DNA from: Guadua angustifolia
Lineage: Eukaryota; Streptophyta; Magnoliopsida; Poales; Poaceae
NCBI GenBank assembly: GCA_036346375.1
Contig: CM070505.1
Span: 51,210,626-51,274,625 of the forward strand
Direction: 5' to 3'
DNA: 64,000 nt
Below the pieces are notes generated by a model, which made no database searches, had not been told where the DNA came from, and saw only the letters and a program-made list of their open reading frames with translations. Positions 9,719 through 21,498 of this stretch are shown in pieces. A program made the translations under genes and the position numbers. Position 1 is the stretch's first letter. Every line of letters begins with the position of its first letter.

Positions 9719-11640
9719 TCACCCTCTCACAAACGGGTGTGTGATGGGGGCACGGGAGGCTATAGTACGAGAAGATGTACCAGTAGTACCCCTACCTCCA
9801 CTAAGCGGCATGTCGTCAACCACATCGAGAGGTTGGTGGCATCCCGCCAACTGGAGGACGCGTATCAAGCTCTCCCTAAACCTCACGAAGAAAGAGCCCA
9901 CCTCCTCTCTGGTCACGTCAACCCCACGGATCAGACGAAAAAGGAAGCTCCCTGACTCCTCGTAGTACTGGCCTAACACAATCTAGAAAATATATTATGA
10001 ATTGGTTAGCACGTTTACCAAATGAGTGGAAATGAGATCGTAGATTGGACGCAACATACCGCACTGTGCAGAGCCGGGTTCGTATGGGTAGAATACGTGT
10101 CCCTCAGCTAAGAATATGTCTAGGAGGATTGGGGTCGACACGTACCAAACACAGACGGGCACAGAAAGTGTACCACTATTGGTAGCCATGGTATGTCTAC
10201 GGGTCATACGCCATTTCCTCAGCATGGACGTCGTTCAGGGCTCTTCCCCACTCCTCGACCTATGGCGTCATACGTACGTGCCAAGGGGTGGCCCCATGCA
10301 CACCCTTCCTAGTCGGGCTACTGATAAGAAATAAATATAGCAATATTAGATGGCATTACATGATATAATTACAGAACATCAGCTTAGAGAACTTGCATGT
10401 GGGCGCCGTATGGGACCTCACAGCCAACCGGGACTGGGAACTCCTGTCATGGACCAAACTACCTCATCACTCGATGAACAACGTAGCCCTCGACCTGGAT
10501 GTCGAACAGGAAGAACCGACGTGTACGCCAGTATGTCGTGTCTCATGTGCACAGGGTGGACAACCCATCTGTCACACATAGCTGCACCTCTGCCTCTGTG
10601 TATGGCATCCAATGTACATGGTCATCGGTGAGGCGATCGATTGTAGCGATGAATTGCGGGTAGCCCATCCACACTGTCCTGTGTGCCCACCTAGGCTGCA
10701 GTGAAGACAGAAAATCAACGTAGAACGTTATCGTTAGTACTGACAAATGTTAAACCGAATGTTTCACAATTGTGATTGCAATATCTTACCCGTTGGTGGC
10801 ACCAAATGGTGCCCATGGTCAGAGCGTCAATGTTGTCATCACCGTCATGTACACGAGGCTGCAGGTTGATGTCGGGCCACCCGATCTGAACCTCTTATAT
10901 GCCCAAATTTGTACAAGCAGTGGACATCCGGTGAAGGTTGAGCTATCAGCAATCCATCCACAAATCGTCGTAGAGCACACGATACGTGGCACACAGCACA
11001 GCTGACCCCAGGAGTACTATGGTACAACATCAAGGTGTGCGTCCGCAACCGCCCTCATGAACTAGACAAGGTGCCTGTCCACGCTATCCCCATGTTAGCT
11101 CGTGAACATGCACCAACCAAAGAGCCCCAGTAGGTACGCCTCTAGGTGGTGGTTCACCCTCAACTCGTCTGTTGGCACAATGATCTTCTTCGCCTGTAAA
11201 TTTAAGCTTCTTGTTAGTTCAACCATTATATGCACAATTATACTTTAAAGGTTAGCTGCATACCATGAACTGTTGAAGTCACCTCAGTGTCGGATCATGT
11301 GTGTTGTTGAAGGGTCGGTACGTAGCAGCTAGGAGCACAAACTGGAATCATGCAAGTAGCTCCTGATGCCACGTTAGGTCGACGTTTGAGGCACCATAAG
11401 GTGACCAGCAATCGAGAGTCTGAGGAGGTACGAGACGTCCTCCAAAGTGATGCCCATCTCCCTAACAGGTAGATGGAAGGTGTGCGTCTCCGGCCTCCAC
11501 CAACCCACTAGAGCAGTGAGCAGGGACAAGTCGAATGGGAACCAACGACCCATGTCCTGTCTCTGCACATCATCATGCGCCGCCTCCACCATCCGAGCAA
11601 GTGGTAGCAATCTTGATACTCGAAGCCTACGAAACAAAAA
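9719..11640 (-). pseudogene. Plant mobile domain (PMD) gene carried by the MULE
   Basis: Minus-strand pieces, in order: 11637-11374 with LLPLARMVEAA, SLLTALVGWWRPETHTFHLP and LEDVSYLLRL; 10746-10543 with HVHWMPYTEAE and GLSTLCT; 10225-9995 with VSTPILLDIFLAEGHV. These match successive parts of the PMD (the aminotransferase-like/MAIN-type domain of transposons and a few plant genes such as MAIL1). The linking sequence is in other frames or may be intronic. PMD proteins are known as companions of MULE transposases; their role in transposition is not settled. Frame breaks and missing pieces suggest a non-functional copy. The left limit is approximate. Confidence 0.65.
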
Positions 11641-11699
11641 TATGAAATTAATATCAGTACCACACTAATTAATTAATATAAATTATAATACTACAACAA

Positions 11700-12281
11700 A
11701 GATATTTAGAAATATGAAGAATAGAATGTTACCTGGGGATCCAATGAGGATCGAGCGAGTAGAGCTTCTGCGGTGTCCTCGGTCGTAGTACGCCGAACTA
11801 CAAAGGATCCTGTCCCTCCTTTAAAAAAGCGGTGGCGTAGTAGGTACAGTGATGATGATCAACAACCGGATCTAGCAACTCAAATGGCTAGTCATCATCT
11901 CCATTCTGGTGAGCCATACCTGCAAATGCAGTAATGAAAGTTATATTTCAAATGCATATAGAAACAAATGCGTACAAAAAAATTATACAAGCATCATAAC
12001 AATATATTGAAACAAATTCCAATAATATAGCGAGTAACAACACTTACAACGACATGCAACTCCATTACAAATAAGTGATCTTGCAGTAACAGTAATGACA
12101 TGCAACTTGCTTATAACTAGGTAAAAAACAGATTTCATACAACACACATTACATCAACAAAATATAATTTTGACATATAGCATATGATAATTCAAATAGC
12201 TTCTTTGGTAGTATGATGACGTCGTCCACTACGCATTGCAGACGATGATCCCTCCCCCACTGCTGGGTTGCCATCTCCTCC
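11700..12281. other. Spacer between the PMD and transposase genes
   Basis: AT-rich and without a supported gene. It lies downstream of the transposase stop and upstream of the PMD gene on the minus strand, and probably holds the transposase 3' end and the PMD promoter. Confidence 0.5.
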
Positions 12282-14947
12282 TTAATCTTCTTCGTTTTGT
12301 GGCTGGCAGTTCTTGAGCGTATATCCTATTTGCTTGCATAATGAATATTTCTTCATGCGCTTACTAGCTTTAGACTCATCCATGTTATTTCTGACACGTC
12401 TTGTTTTGCGACTCCTTGCTTTGTATGTTCTTTCATCAAAATCAGGAACCCACAACATTTCATTGACACTAGGAGTTGTGGTGAAAGAACCGACAACACC
12501 ATAACAATAAAGCTCCTCGCTCCAAATTGCCATCATCTTTTTCTTTGTAAAATATTTAGATAAATATATACCGGGTCGCATTCCAAATAACGCACATGTG
12601 GATATCACATGAGAACATGGCCTGTGCAAAAAGTACAGTTTGTTACACGAGCATTTGCAGTCAGCCTACAAGATGCACTCTTGGGTGATAACATTCTAAT
12701 TGGTTCCACACTGTCTTTTATCCCTGTATATCACCTTGAAGCATAGTATTCGTGCACCTACTTTGATAGCTCTATACTTGGCCGCCTTCTTACTCTTATC
12801 ATCTATGTATTTAGTGATCATGGTAGAGTACATTAGATTTTCATCTCTCAATACTACTTCAGCAGCTTGATGCTTATCTACAAAGTAGTTGGTTGTGCCC
12901 CGCAGCACTCTCAATAATTCCTACCAATAGGAGATACCTCATCCCTCTCATTACCTAGTTGTACACCTTCGTCAAGTTAGTCATCATGACACCGTATTTA
13001 GAACCATGTGTGTCATGTAATAACGACCACTTCTCTTTTAGATTGTTCTTTATCCAGTTCGAGAAATATTTGATTGGCCTTTGCCTTCGATGACGATTCG
13101 TTGCCTCATCTTCTCTTGGCAGAGGGAATAGAGGCTTCGCCTGATCCTGTGTTTCACTACTACTAGCTTGGTTCATCTACTTCTCTTTGTGTTTTCTTAT
13201 TAGCTCATCAAGATTCTTTCCTAGAGTACGGAACTTACTCGCTTGATTCTGCTTACATAGCCTCTTAAACATGTTCATTAGTTTCTTATTTTTGAATTGC
13301 TTATAGAAGTTCGCACCCAAATGCCTCATACACCATCGGCTCTGTAAGTCAAGCCATGGAAATGGCTCCACTTTCCTCGCTTTGCAACTTTTGATAGCAC
13401 TAAGTAGACCAAGATGCCGTGATGCAAGTATGCACATATCTTGATGAATTTTTACCACCCCGATCTTTAAGTTCCGTAGGAACCACAACCAACTCTCGTA
13501 GTTCTCGCTTTTCTACAAAGGTGAAAGCAACAGGTAGAATCTGGTTATTTCCATCAATGCCCATAGCTGTCATTATTTGCCCTTTGTATTTCCCAGTCAA
13601 GAATATGTTGTCCACGCACAATAATGGATGGCAGTGATAGAATGCCTTAATGCAAGCTCTGAATGCGAAGAAAACTCTCTTCAGATGCCTCTTGGTCGGC
13701 CACTTGCTTGACGGATAGTCTTCATAATCATAATAGGTATCAGGATTTCTTCCCTGAATGCAATTGAGTAGTGCGGGCAGATTATGGTACAAGTTTTCAA
13801 ATTTTCCAAACCTCATTTCTAAGGCCTTCTACTTCGCCGTCCATGCCTTCCCGTAACTAATTATATACTGATAATAGCACAGGGTTCAAAATTGAGGTTC
13901 TGCACTACATCTAGGTACATGATATTTGTGACATACCCTAATGACAGGTTCCTGTAAACCATTAGGGTGTCCTCAATCATACAGATATGCTGCTCAACCT
14001 TTGAACATAGCTAGTGGATGCCCTATTTAGGCTTGTGCATGTGCACTCTCTAGGGGCACCAATGCATCTCGCACACCATGCTATAGCAAGTTGGGATGAA
14101 CTTCTTAACCCTGAAAGTTCTTGTTATTGATAAGGCCTAATCTTTCATAGAATCCTCAGACGCCTCTTTTGCTCGATTCTACGACCGTTAGGCCTAATCT
14201 CATTCTCACTATACTACCAAGGTGTATCGTTACTTTCATTCACAGCTAGCTTATTAAATTGACGTGTGCTCCAATCTATTGGCACAAACAGCTTCGTACC
14301 TCCATCTTTCTCATCTGAGTCATCGTCATCTTTCACTAGTCTTCTGGTGTATTCATGATATTCCTCTTTCATCCTTGCTGTTATTTCCTCAGTTTCCTCA
14401 CCTTTGTCTATTTGTCCTTGCACTTCTTGTCCAATGTTTTCATCATCCTCCCCAACCTCAACTTATTCACCACTCTGATAAATGATGTCCTCGGTGTATT
14501 CCTGTACATGCTGCTCATGGCTAGATTTCCCAATTTCAGTGTCACCATAACTAAACTCATTTTGAGGCTCACTACACTCATCGACATCCAACTGATACTG
14601 TGGGGCAACAAACCTATCATACGCTTGCACTAAAGGCACCCGATACCATCCAAGTTGCTCCATCGTCCTCACATATGATCTCCACAATACAGTTCCCTTC
14701 ACCTCAACTAACTCCCAATAAACAGGATCATTCGCATACTACAAAGGCAAAATAACTTCATCTGGAACTGATCTGGTTCCATCCAAAAAGTATAATACAA
14801 CCAATTCAACATAGAGGAAAATGTACACTCCTCGACCCAACTCAAATTTCTGTCCATATACTGGAAGTTACTTAGATTCGCACCCTTTGAACCATACATG
14901 ACAACCCCTTCTCCATAATAGATTCTAAATGGAACTCGTTTTGACAT
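12282..14947 (-). pseudogene. MULE transposase, decayed
   Basis: Segments in order on the minus strand: an N-terminal MuDR-like part from Met 14947 (FRIYYGEGVVMYG), acidic linkers (14702-14214), and the catalytic core from 13816, with CIKAFYHCHPLLCVDNIFLTGKY split over the first Asp region. Next are ILASRHLGLL and WCMRHLGANFYKQF (13488-13177), then YFSNWIKNNLKEKWSLLHDT (13176-12955). A SWIM zinc finger follows (CKC...HRPCSHVIS, around 12650-12590), and a knuckle-like CKQIGYTLKNC ends it near 12300. Transposase cuts and joins the element ends. The second catalytic Asp, normally in an SDRH-type motif, is absent (ASRH), and frames change several times, so the enzyme should be inactive. Confidence 0.85.
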
Positions 14948-15058
14948 ATGTGTAGACCAATTTATTAACCTACTAATTAATTACTTTTCATAAAAATAAT
15001 GTGATACCTAACATAACTATATCTATATACTCAAAAAATATATCTAGATCTATTTATA

Positions 15059-15268
15059 TCTACACTTCTAAAAATATATAACTATCTAGATCTATCTGTA
15101 GAAAAACAACTATATTCCTAAAATATATATCTATCTACTTATATCTTAAAAACATCTACACTCCTAAAAATATATATCTATCTACTTCTATCTAAAAAAA
15201 TCTACACTCCTAAAAATACATATTTATCTATATCTATCTCAAAAAACATCTACATTCCTCTAAATTTA
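15059..15268. repeat. 46-50 bp degenerate tandem repeat, MULE 5' region
   Basis: The word TCTACACTCCTAAAAATATA or a close variant recurs at 15059, 15108, 15155, 15201 and 15249, separated by TATCTA-rich spacers. It lies upstream of the transposase start on the minus strand. Confidence 0.7.
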
Positions 15269-15296
15269 CTAACTAAATCAATAAAAATATACTATG

Positions 15297-15411
15297 CTTT
15301 CTCCTCTCCCCTTTCCTTCTCTTCCTTCCTCTCTTTTCTTTCTCTTCTCTCCTCCCTCCCTCCCTCCCTTTCCTTTCTCTCCTCTCCTCCCTCTCCTCTC
15401 TTCTCTTTCTC
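15297..15411 (-). promoter_or_regulatory. 115-bp polypyrimidine tract (GA-rich on the coding strand)
   Basis: Almost pure C/T on the plus strand, hence GA-rich on the strand that codes for the transposase. It sits upstream of the first Met and may be promoter or 5'-UTR sequence, or a simple repeat. Confidence 0.6.
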
Positions 15412-15469
15412 GCCTGACCAAATGAGTCCCAGCCAAACAAGAACCACTTTGGCGTCTTTATATCGCGGT

Positions 15470-15690
15470 CTCTGTCACCCATTGGTTTGGCAATAGAATC
15501 GCGCACCCCCTCTGTCACCAAACCAACAATTGATTTTTCTACTATCACCGTATAGTTGAGCGACAGGAAGGCCGATCATTTTGGTCTACGTGGTGCCGAC
15601 ATGGCTATTCTCATCAGTTCAAACAGCGACATAACTATTTGTCGCCATATCATAAGATATTTCCCTCTCGTTGTTTCAAACGGCGATAGA
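15470..15690. promoter_or_regulatory. Right subterminal GCGACA motif cluster
   Basis: CTGTCACC appears near 15476 and 15510, GCGACAGG at 15560, GCGACA at 15626, GTCGCC at 15641 and GGCGATAG at 15682. The block AGTTGAGCGACAG at 15554 has a near copy at 7065 in the same orientation, so it is a direct and not an inverted repeat. Confidence 0.4.
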
Positions 15691-15773
15691 GGTATAGTTT
15701 TGCATTATTTTTCAATCGAAGTATATTTTACAATTTGAATAAAAATGTATTATTTTAAAAAAGTTCTATATAT
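15682..15773. repeat. Right terminal inverted repeat of the MULE
   Basis: Reverse complement of the left end with scattered mismatches. The sequence ACATGTAC follows it. Confidence 0.75.
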
Positions 15774-15820
15774 TACATGTACTACTAGCTGAACTTGAAA
15801 TATCATTTTCTTTCGGTACA

Positions 15821-16013
15821 CTATTAGTGATAACTCAATATTTCAATTTACCCTATCTTTAGGTTTTATCTAAATAGATTATTAGTTCAAGTTTATTACA
15901 ACTCAAACTCTTTTGACAATTTAAGCCACACCCCCTATACATGTAATCCTTAAACTATTATAGTAGATTGTTTCCTGTTGTTTTTTCTGTAAGGGTTTTT
16001 CCATGTAAAATCT
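15821..16013 (+). repeat. Copia-like LTR remnant, left copy (split by the SIRE element)
   Basis: It shares GATAACTCAATAT, GGTTTTATCTAAATAG and AACTATTATAG with 25148-25735. The style (TAGTGATAACTCAATAT at the start, TTTTTCCATGTAAAATCT near the end) is that of Tork-type copia LTRs. The SIRE element enters after AATCT at 16009-16013. The right-hand continuation, from 22345, is not clearly alignable. Confidence 0.55.
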
Positions 16014-17727
16014 TGTGTAATCATGTGCTGAAAAATTGGCTTAATGGTGAAATTGGCATTGCACAATGGTTGTGATCATGGCATGTGTGGTGTTCATGCA
16101 TATGCTGTTTCAAATGATTATTTGATATGCTTGTGATAGCATGTGTGAGGGTTGCATGGATTGACTGTGAGTCAAGTCATGGACTTGTGCTCAGATTCGT
16201 TTTTTGTTTATTCATGTGCAGATGCTGCTCGAGGGCAAACGTGGTCGATGATGGGACCAGAGCTAGGTTCATTGAGGAACTGGGGTTGGGGACTAGATTC
16301 AGAGAGAAATCGAGGTCTTGGTGGTCAAGAATGTCATACGGGATGTTTGGGCTAGAGAACAGTGCACATGGAGACTGGTTAGTCATGTGGGTATGGCATG
16401 TGGGCTGTACAAGCGTGCAAATGTTGTATTCAGCCATGTTGGGCCAAGTGGAGTTGTATATAAACTCTTTCCATGTTGGGCGTGGTATTGTATTCAAACT
16501 CTTTATGTTTGCTCAATATAAATAGGGGAAGGTGTCTCCTGTTTATTCTGTGTGGAGGTTTTAGGATTTGTACTCTTTGTGTTTTGGAGTACTGTAGCTA
16601 GATCAGAGAAATAAAAATCCTTCTTACGATCAGAGTATCTTGGTTCTTGCGGCTGGAATCTTTTTGGTCAAGCAGCGTGAAGATCAGATCTTCTAATTTT
16701 TGTTGGACATTTTGGCTGTGCATGCATATACGGGCGACATGCAAAGCGCTCCTGAAGACTAGCGCATGTTTGGAGTCTGGCGACTAGAAGTTGAGCTGGA
16801 CGAATTCCTTATGAGTTGCAGCCAGAGTGCACCTTTGTGGCTGGATTAATTTGTATGCATGCATGTCTGTCGACTAGAAGTCTTTTACGCGGAGGTCTGG
16901 ACAATTGCTCTTGGCGGCTTTGAAGCAGGCGACTAGAAATTGGACTGGAAAGCGTCTTTAAGTTCCTGGCACATGAGGTAGTGGTGGCGGTCCTCACATG
17001 CATGAGCCGCATAAAAAGAACAAGAACTAGAAAAACTTTGTTGCTTGGCTGCATGAACAAGTGGGTGATTTCTCTACAGTTTAAAAATTGGTAATTTTGT
17101 TCTTTCGTTTTCATTCTTCGTTTGCATGCCTATTTCCTTTTTAGATTGATTCATAATGTCATCATAGTAATTTTGATTTGATCTATTCAAAACCTTGCTA
17201 GGGCATCAAGTGTTTGATCTAAAAAGTTTAGTTGGTTAATTCTTCATAAATCCTGATTAATCTCGTAATTAGAGTTTGGTCTGTCGCGGTTAGATCAATT
17301 TACGTCCTTACTTGTTTCAGTCATATTGTGAAGGACATAACTCTAGATCTGTAGACCTGATCGAGCTGATTCTTATTGCGTTAGTTTTCGAATTGAATCT
17401 AGTTTCTACAGTTAAAATTTCAGATCAATCTAACGGTGGGATCTTAAGAAATTACTATTTTAGTGAATGTGTATCAGTCTGTTTTTATTTGGTCCGGCGT
17501 GCAAGCAAAAAATTGGTCCGGTGCGAATTATTTGGTCCAACGCAACAAGATTTTGGTCCAGCAGTGCAAGATTTTGATTTGGTGCAATAAGGTTTTTGTC
17601 TTATCTAAATTAAGCAATTTGAGTCCGAATTGGGGTGTGTCAAAAATCATCTAAAAATTTGAATTTGGCTTCCGTGCAATCATTCACCCCCTCTCTGATT
17701 GCTAGTTTAGTATATATCGATCCTAAA
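16014..17727 (+). repeat. SIRE 5' LTR (1714 bp)
   Basis: Starts TGTGTAATCATG after the AATCT duplication and ends ATCGATCCTAAA just before the PBS. Its last 150-160 bp match the 3' LTR remnant (22186-22344). Confidence 0.88.
16517..16524 (+). promoter_or_regulatory. TATA box and nearby poly(A) signal in the SIRE LTR
   Basis: TATAAATA at 16517 is followed about 90 bp later by AATAAAA (16610). This fits the U3/R/U5 order of an LTR, with transcription starting near 16550. Confidence 0.5.
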
Positions 17728-17729
17728 AG

Positions 17730-17741
17730 TGGTATTAGAGC
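17730..17741 (+). other. SIRE primer-binding site (tRNA-iMet type)
   Basis: TGGTATTAGAGC lies two bases after the 5' LTR. Confidence 0.75.
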
Positions 17742-17786
17742 TTTGTTTTTCTAATTAATATTAATTGGTGATAAGAAACCGTAGCG

Positions 17787-19756
17787 ATGGATAGGTATTC
17801 GACAAAACCTTGTATTTTTGATGGTGTTGATTTTCAGTTTTGAAAAGCAAAGATGGAAGCATACATTCAAACTCAGGGCTTTGCAATTTGGGAGAAGGTA
17901 TATAAGCCATATCAAGTACCTGGGATTGATGAAGTCAACAAAACCAATCAAGCACATGTTGAAGCAAACAGTAAAGCACGAAATTTGATCATCCAAGGAT
18001 TGGGAAGAAGTGACTTTGACCGCGTGTTTCATCTCAAGTCTGCATATGAGGTATGGAAATCTCTTTGTGATTATCATGAGGATTCTAACACTATCAAATA
18101 GGTTCATCAAGATATATATAAGAAATAATACATATGATTTGAGATGAAATCTGGTGAGTCGCTAGATGATTTGTTTGCATGCTTTAATAAAATTCTTAGC
18201 AATTTGCGTGCTGTTGGAGTTTATTTGATGATGCTGCTAATGCTAGACAATTGATTAGTGCATTAGACATGTCAATTTGGGAGATGAAAGTTACATCTAT
18301 TAGAGAATCAACTATCATGAGTACACTTACTTTAGATGTTTTTTTCTCTAAATTAAAAACTCATGAATTGGATGTTCTTGCTAGGAAGAATGATCATAAA
18401 TCAATTGCATTGACCTCCCAATCTAGCATATCTCAGAATAATGCTTCTTCAAGTTTTGCTCTGTCTTCCTTGTCTTCACTAACCGATGAACAGAATGAAG
18501 AATTTCCCGAAGAAGACTTGGCACTACTCTCTTCTCGTTTTAATAAAGCTTTGTAGAATATGAGAATGAGGAAGAGAGTTGGTGGTGGGCCTCCAAGATG
18601 CTATGAGTGTGGTGATCTCAACCACATTCGTTCAAATTGTCCTAAACTTACAGGTAAAGTATCAAGGGAGGAGAAGGACAAGGACAAAAGAAAAAAGAAA
18701 AAGAAGTCCTCTTCAAGTGATAGAAAGAAGAAGAACTTCATCAATCGCAAAGTTGTCCACCGGGTTTTTTCTGCTCTTGAACAAGTAAATTTGAGTGGTG
18801 TGGATTCAGAGAGCAGTGAAGATGACACAACAACTCCAAACAAGCATGAATTGACAGGGTTGTGTCTCATGGCTAAAAGCGATGAAAGCTTCATCGAGGA
18901 TGACCATGACAGTGACTTTAATGAGATAGAACCTTCTTACGATGAATTAGCTATTGCTGTTGCTCGCCTTGGTAAATTGCTTGATAAATGCAACAAAAAA
19001 ATTAAGAAACATGATGTTCTTGTAGAATCTTTGAATGTTGAAATTGTTAGACTTAAATCTTTGATTTCTGATGATGATGCTTGTAAATCATGTGACTTGA
19101 TTTACAATGAGCTTACTTTGCTTAGGAAAGAACATGCTACTTTATTAGAGCAAGTTAATGCTGAAAAGAAGGAAAATGAGAAACATGGAAAAAATGCTAT
19201 CTGTTCAACTACTGATTTTCATGATTCAACTCAATGTTCTAAATGTTACACACTAGAATTGAAGTTGCATGATGCAAATGCTAGGGTTTCTCAAATAACA
19301 GATGCTCTGCTCACTCATGAGGTTCTTTCATGCTCAACTTGTCGCAAGCAAAAAGGAAAAGTGGACGTTCTCTGTAATAATTGTTTAACTCTTTCTCAAA
19401 AGGTTGATTACTTGGAAAAATCTTTAGAACATTTCACTAAAGAAAAGAAAAACCTAAACATGATTCTGGATCAATCAAGAGTCAGTACTCATAATAAAGG
19501 TTTAGATTTTGATTCTTATGCTCATCATAAATCATGTGCTCCGACTGTTGTTAAGGCACTTGAAAGTGGAAAATTTGAAATTATGAATGAGCCTAAGAAA
19601 ATTATTTTTAAGTCTGTTAGAGTCTTATCTTCTACTATGATAAATGCAAATGTTACCTCTACTTCTAAAGCTAAACATCGTGTTAAGTACACTTACACTT
19701 ATTGTGGTAGAGATGGACATTTAGTAGATTTTTGCTTTAGACTAGCCAAACAATAA
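17787..19756 (+). pseudogene. gag: SIRE gag with interrupted frame
   Basis: The likely start is the ATG at 17787. A TGA at 17841-17843 and a TAG at 18100-18102 interrupt the capsid part, which includes KMEAYIQTQGFAIWEKV and SAYEVWKSL. The frame changes between 18102 and 18251, and another TAG stands at 18554-18556. The zinc knuckle CYECGDLNHIRSNC follows (about 18600), then a Lys-rich stretch, a long region with Asp/Glu- and Lys-rich coiled-coil character (about 18900-19500) and a second Cys/His cluster, YCGRDGHLVDFC (about 19700). The frame ends at a TAA at 19754. This gag is longer than usual copia gags, as expected for SIRE. Confidence 0.85.
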
Positions 19757-20090
19757 AAGCAAGAAAAGCCTAAGGCTAGGTCTAATTTCAGACAGGCACG
19801 CTTTACTTCTCATTTTGTGCCTAGGGTGATGCAAACACCTTTTATTGCTAGAAACACAGGAAAGGGCTAATCTAATTTTGTGTATAAGCATTCTTGTGTT
19901 GTGCCTACTCGTCATGTGTCTCAGTACTGGATTCCTCAATATCTTATTTCTAACCCCAGTGCTGAGGCCTCGACATGCTCTGTTTTTATGTAGGCTTCTT
20001 GCGCGAGGAAGGAGAACATTTGGCTAGTAGATTCCGGATGCTCACGCCACATGTCCGGTGATAAAAATTGGTTCTCCTCCCTCACAGTGC
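19757..20090 (+). pseudogene. pol: SIRE protease region
   Basis: In the gag frame after the TAA, a linker leads to WLVDSGCSRHMSGD (about 20021), the aspartic-protease active-site block in the DSG form used by SIRE elements. Further stops interrupt the linker, and the frame changes near 20085. Confidence 0.75.
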
Positions 20091-21300
20091 ATCTCGTGTT
20101 GAAAGTGTTACTTTTGGAGATGCTTCTTTCACTTCTATTGTGGCAAAAGGTACAATGAATGTAAATGACAAGTTTATGTTTAAGGATGTGGCACTTGTCG
20201 AAAACTTGAAATACAACTTACTTTCTATCTCACAAATGATTGATGAAAATCTCGAAGTATGTTTCAAGAAAAATGAATGCAAAGTTTTAGATACTTCAAG
20301 TGATCTTGTGTTCAGGATTTCTCGCTTTGGAAGAGTATTTAAAGTTGATTTTAATGTATCACCTTCTTCTAAGTATAGGTGTCTAGTTGCCAATGTTTCT
20401 GAAGATTTATTCTTTTGGCATCGTAGATTTGGTCATGTTGGTTTTGATCATCTTACTCGTATAAGTGGTTTAGATCTCATTCGTGGCTTGCCTAAGCTTA
20501 AGGGTGATAGTAATTTAGTATGCTCTTGTTGTAGACATGGTAAGATGATTGCAGGTTCTCATCCACCTCTTACTATAGTGATGACAAATGCTCCAGAACA
20601 GCTACTACATCTTGACACAGTTGGACCTTCTCGTATTCAATCTTTTGGAGGCAAATGGTATGTACTTGTTATCGTTGATGATTATTCTAGATACTCTTGG
20701 GTTTATTTTATGGTATCTAAAGATGAGGCTTTTAGTCATTTTAGAAGTGTTGTTATTAGATTATCTATTGATCACCCAGGAGCACTGAGAGCTATTAAAA
20801 GTGATAATGGAACTGAGTTTAAAAATTCTTCGTTTGATCACTTTTGTGTTGAGAAAGGAATTGATCATCAATTTTCTTCACCGAGAGTGCCTCAACAAAA
20901 TGGTGTAGTTGAAAGAAAAATCAGAACTTTGATTGAGATGGCCAGGACTATGCTAGATGAACATCACACTCCTAGGAAGTTTTGGGCTGAAGCGATTTCA
21001 ACTGCATGCTATGTTTCTAATAGAGTGTTTTTGAGATCGAAGCTAGGCAAGACTTTTTATGAGCTTCGTTTTGGTCATAGGCCTAGTGTATCTCATTTCA
21101 GAGTTTTTGGATGCGAATGCTTTGTCTTGAAATCTAGAAATCTTGATAAATTTGAAGCTAGATCAACTGATGGTATTTTTCTTGGATATCCTGCTCATAC
21201 ACGTGGTTATCGTGCAATTGTTTTGGAGACTAACAAATTTGTAGAAACCTATGAAGTTACTTTTGATGAGGCTAGTCCAGGTACAGTCCAATTGATGCAG
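20091..21300 (+). pseudogene. pol: SIRE GAG-pre-integrase and integrase
   Basis: The frame reads into FFWHRRFGHVGFDHL and CSCCRHGKM (the zinc-binding HHCC module). The DDE core follows: LDTVGPSR, IKSDNGTEF and QQNGVVERKIR hold all three acidic residues. FWAEAI and FRVFGCECFV, typical of copia, come after. The enzyme core looks complete. The frame is lost near 21290, in the linker before the RT. Confidence 0.88.
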
Positions 21301-21498
21301 GTACAGATGCATATATTCAGGGGGAGAGTATCTTTGTTGATGATGATGTTGAGGGCGAAGTGTTGATTCCTATTGCACAACCAGCTGTAACACCTTTGAC
21401 ACCTACCACTACATCACCTACAACTGAGCATCCTCAAGCCACAACATCATGCACATTAAAATAAAGGAGATAGAGAAGTTTCTGAAGTTGCAGCTCCT

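Larger units (their letters stand above)
6968..15773 (-). mobile_element. Large Mutator-like element (MULE) with three genes
   Basis: The ends are inverted repeats of roughly 90 bp: the left 6968-7060 matches the reverse complement of the right 15682-15773, for example around AATACATTTTTATTCAAATT. A possible imperfect 9-bp target duplication flanks them (CACATGTTC at 6959 and TACATGTAC at 15774; 7 of 9 bases match). The interior codes, all on the minus strand, for a MULE transposase, a PMD protein and a Myb/SANT-like protein. Repeated GCGACA words crowd both ends. All three genes carry breaks, so this copy is probably dead. The exact outer tips are uncertain by a few bases. Confidence 0.82.

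Noticed and set aside
18601..18894. Minus-strand frame rich in Phe and Ser opposite the SIRE gag
   Set aside because: It is the complement of the Lys-rich, AAG-rich gag segment.
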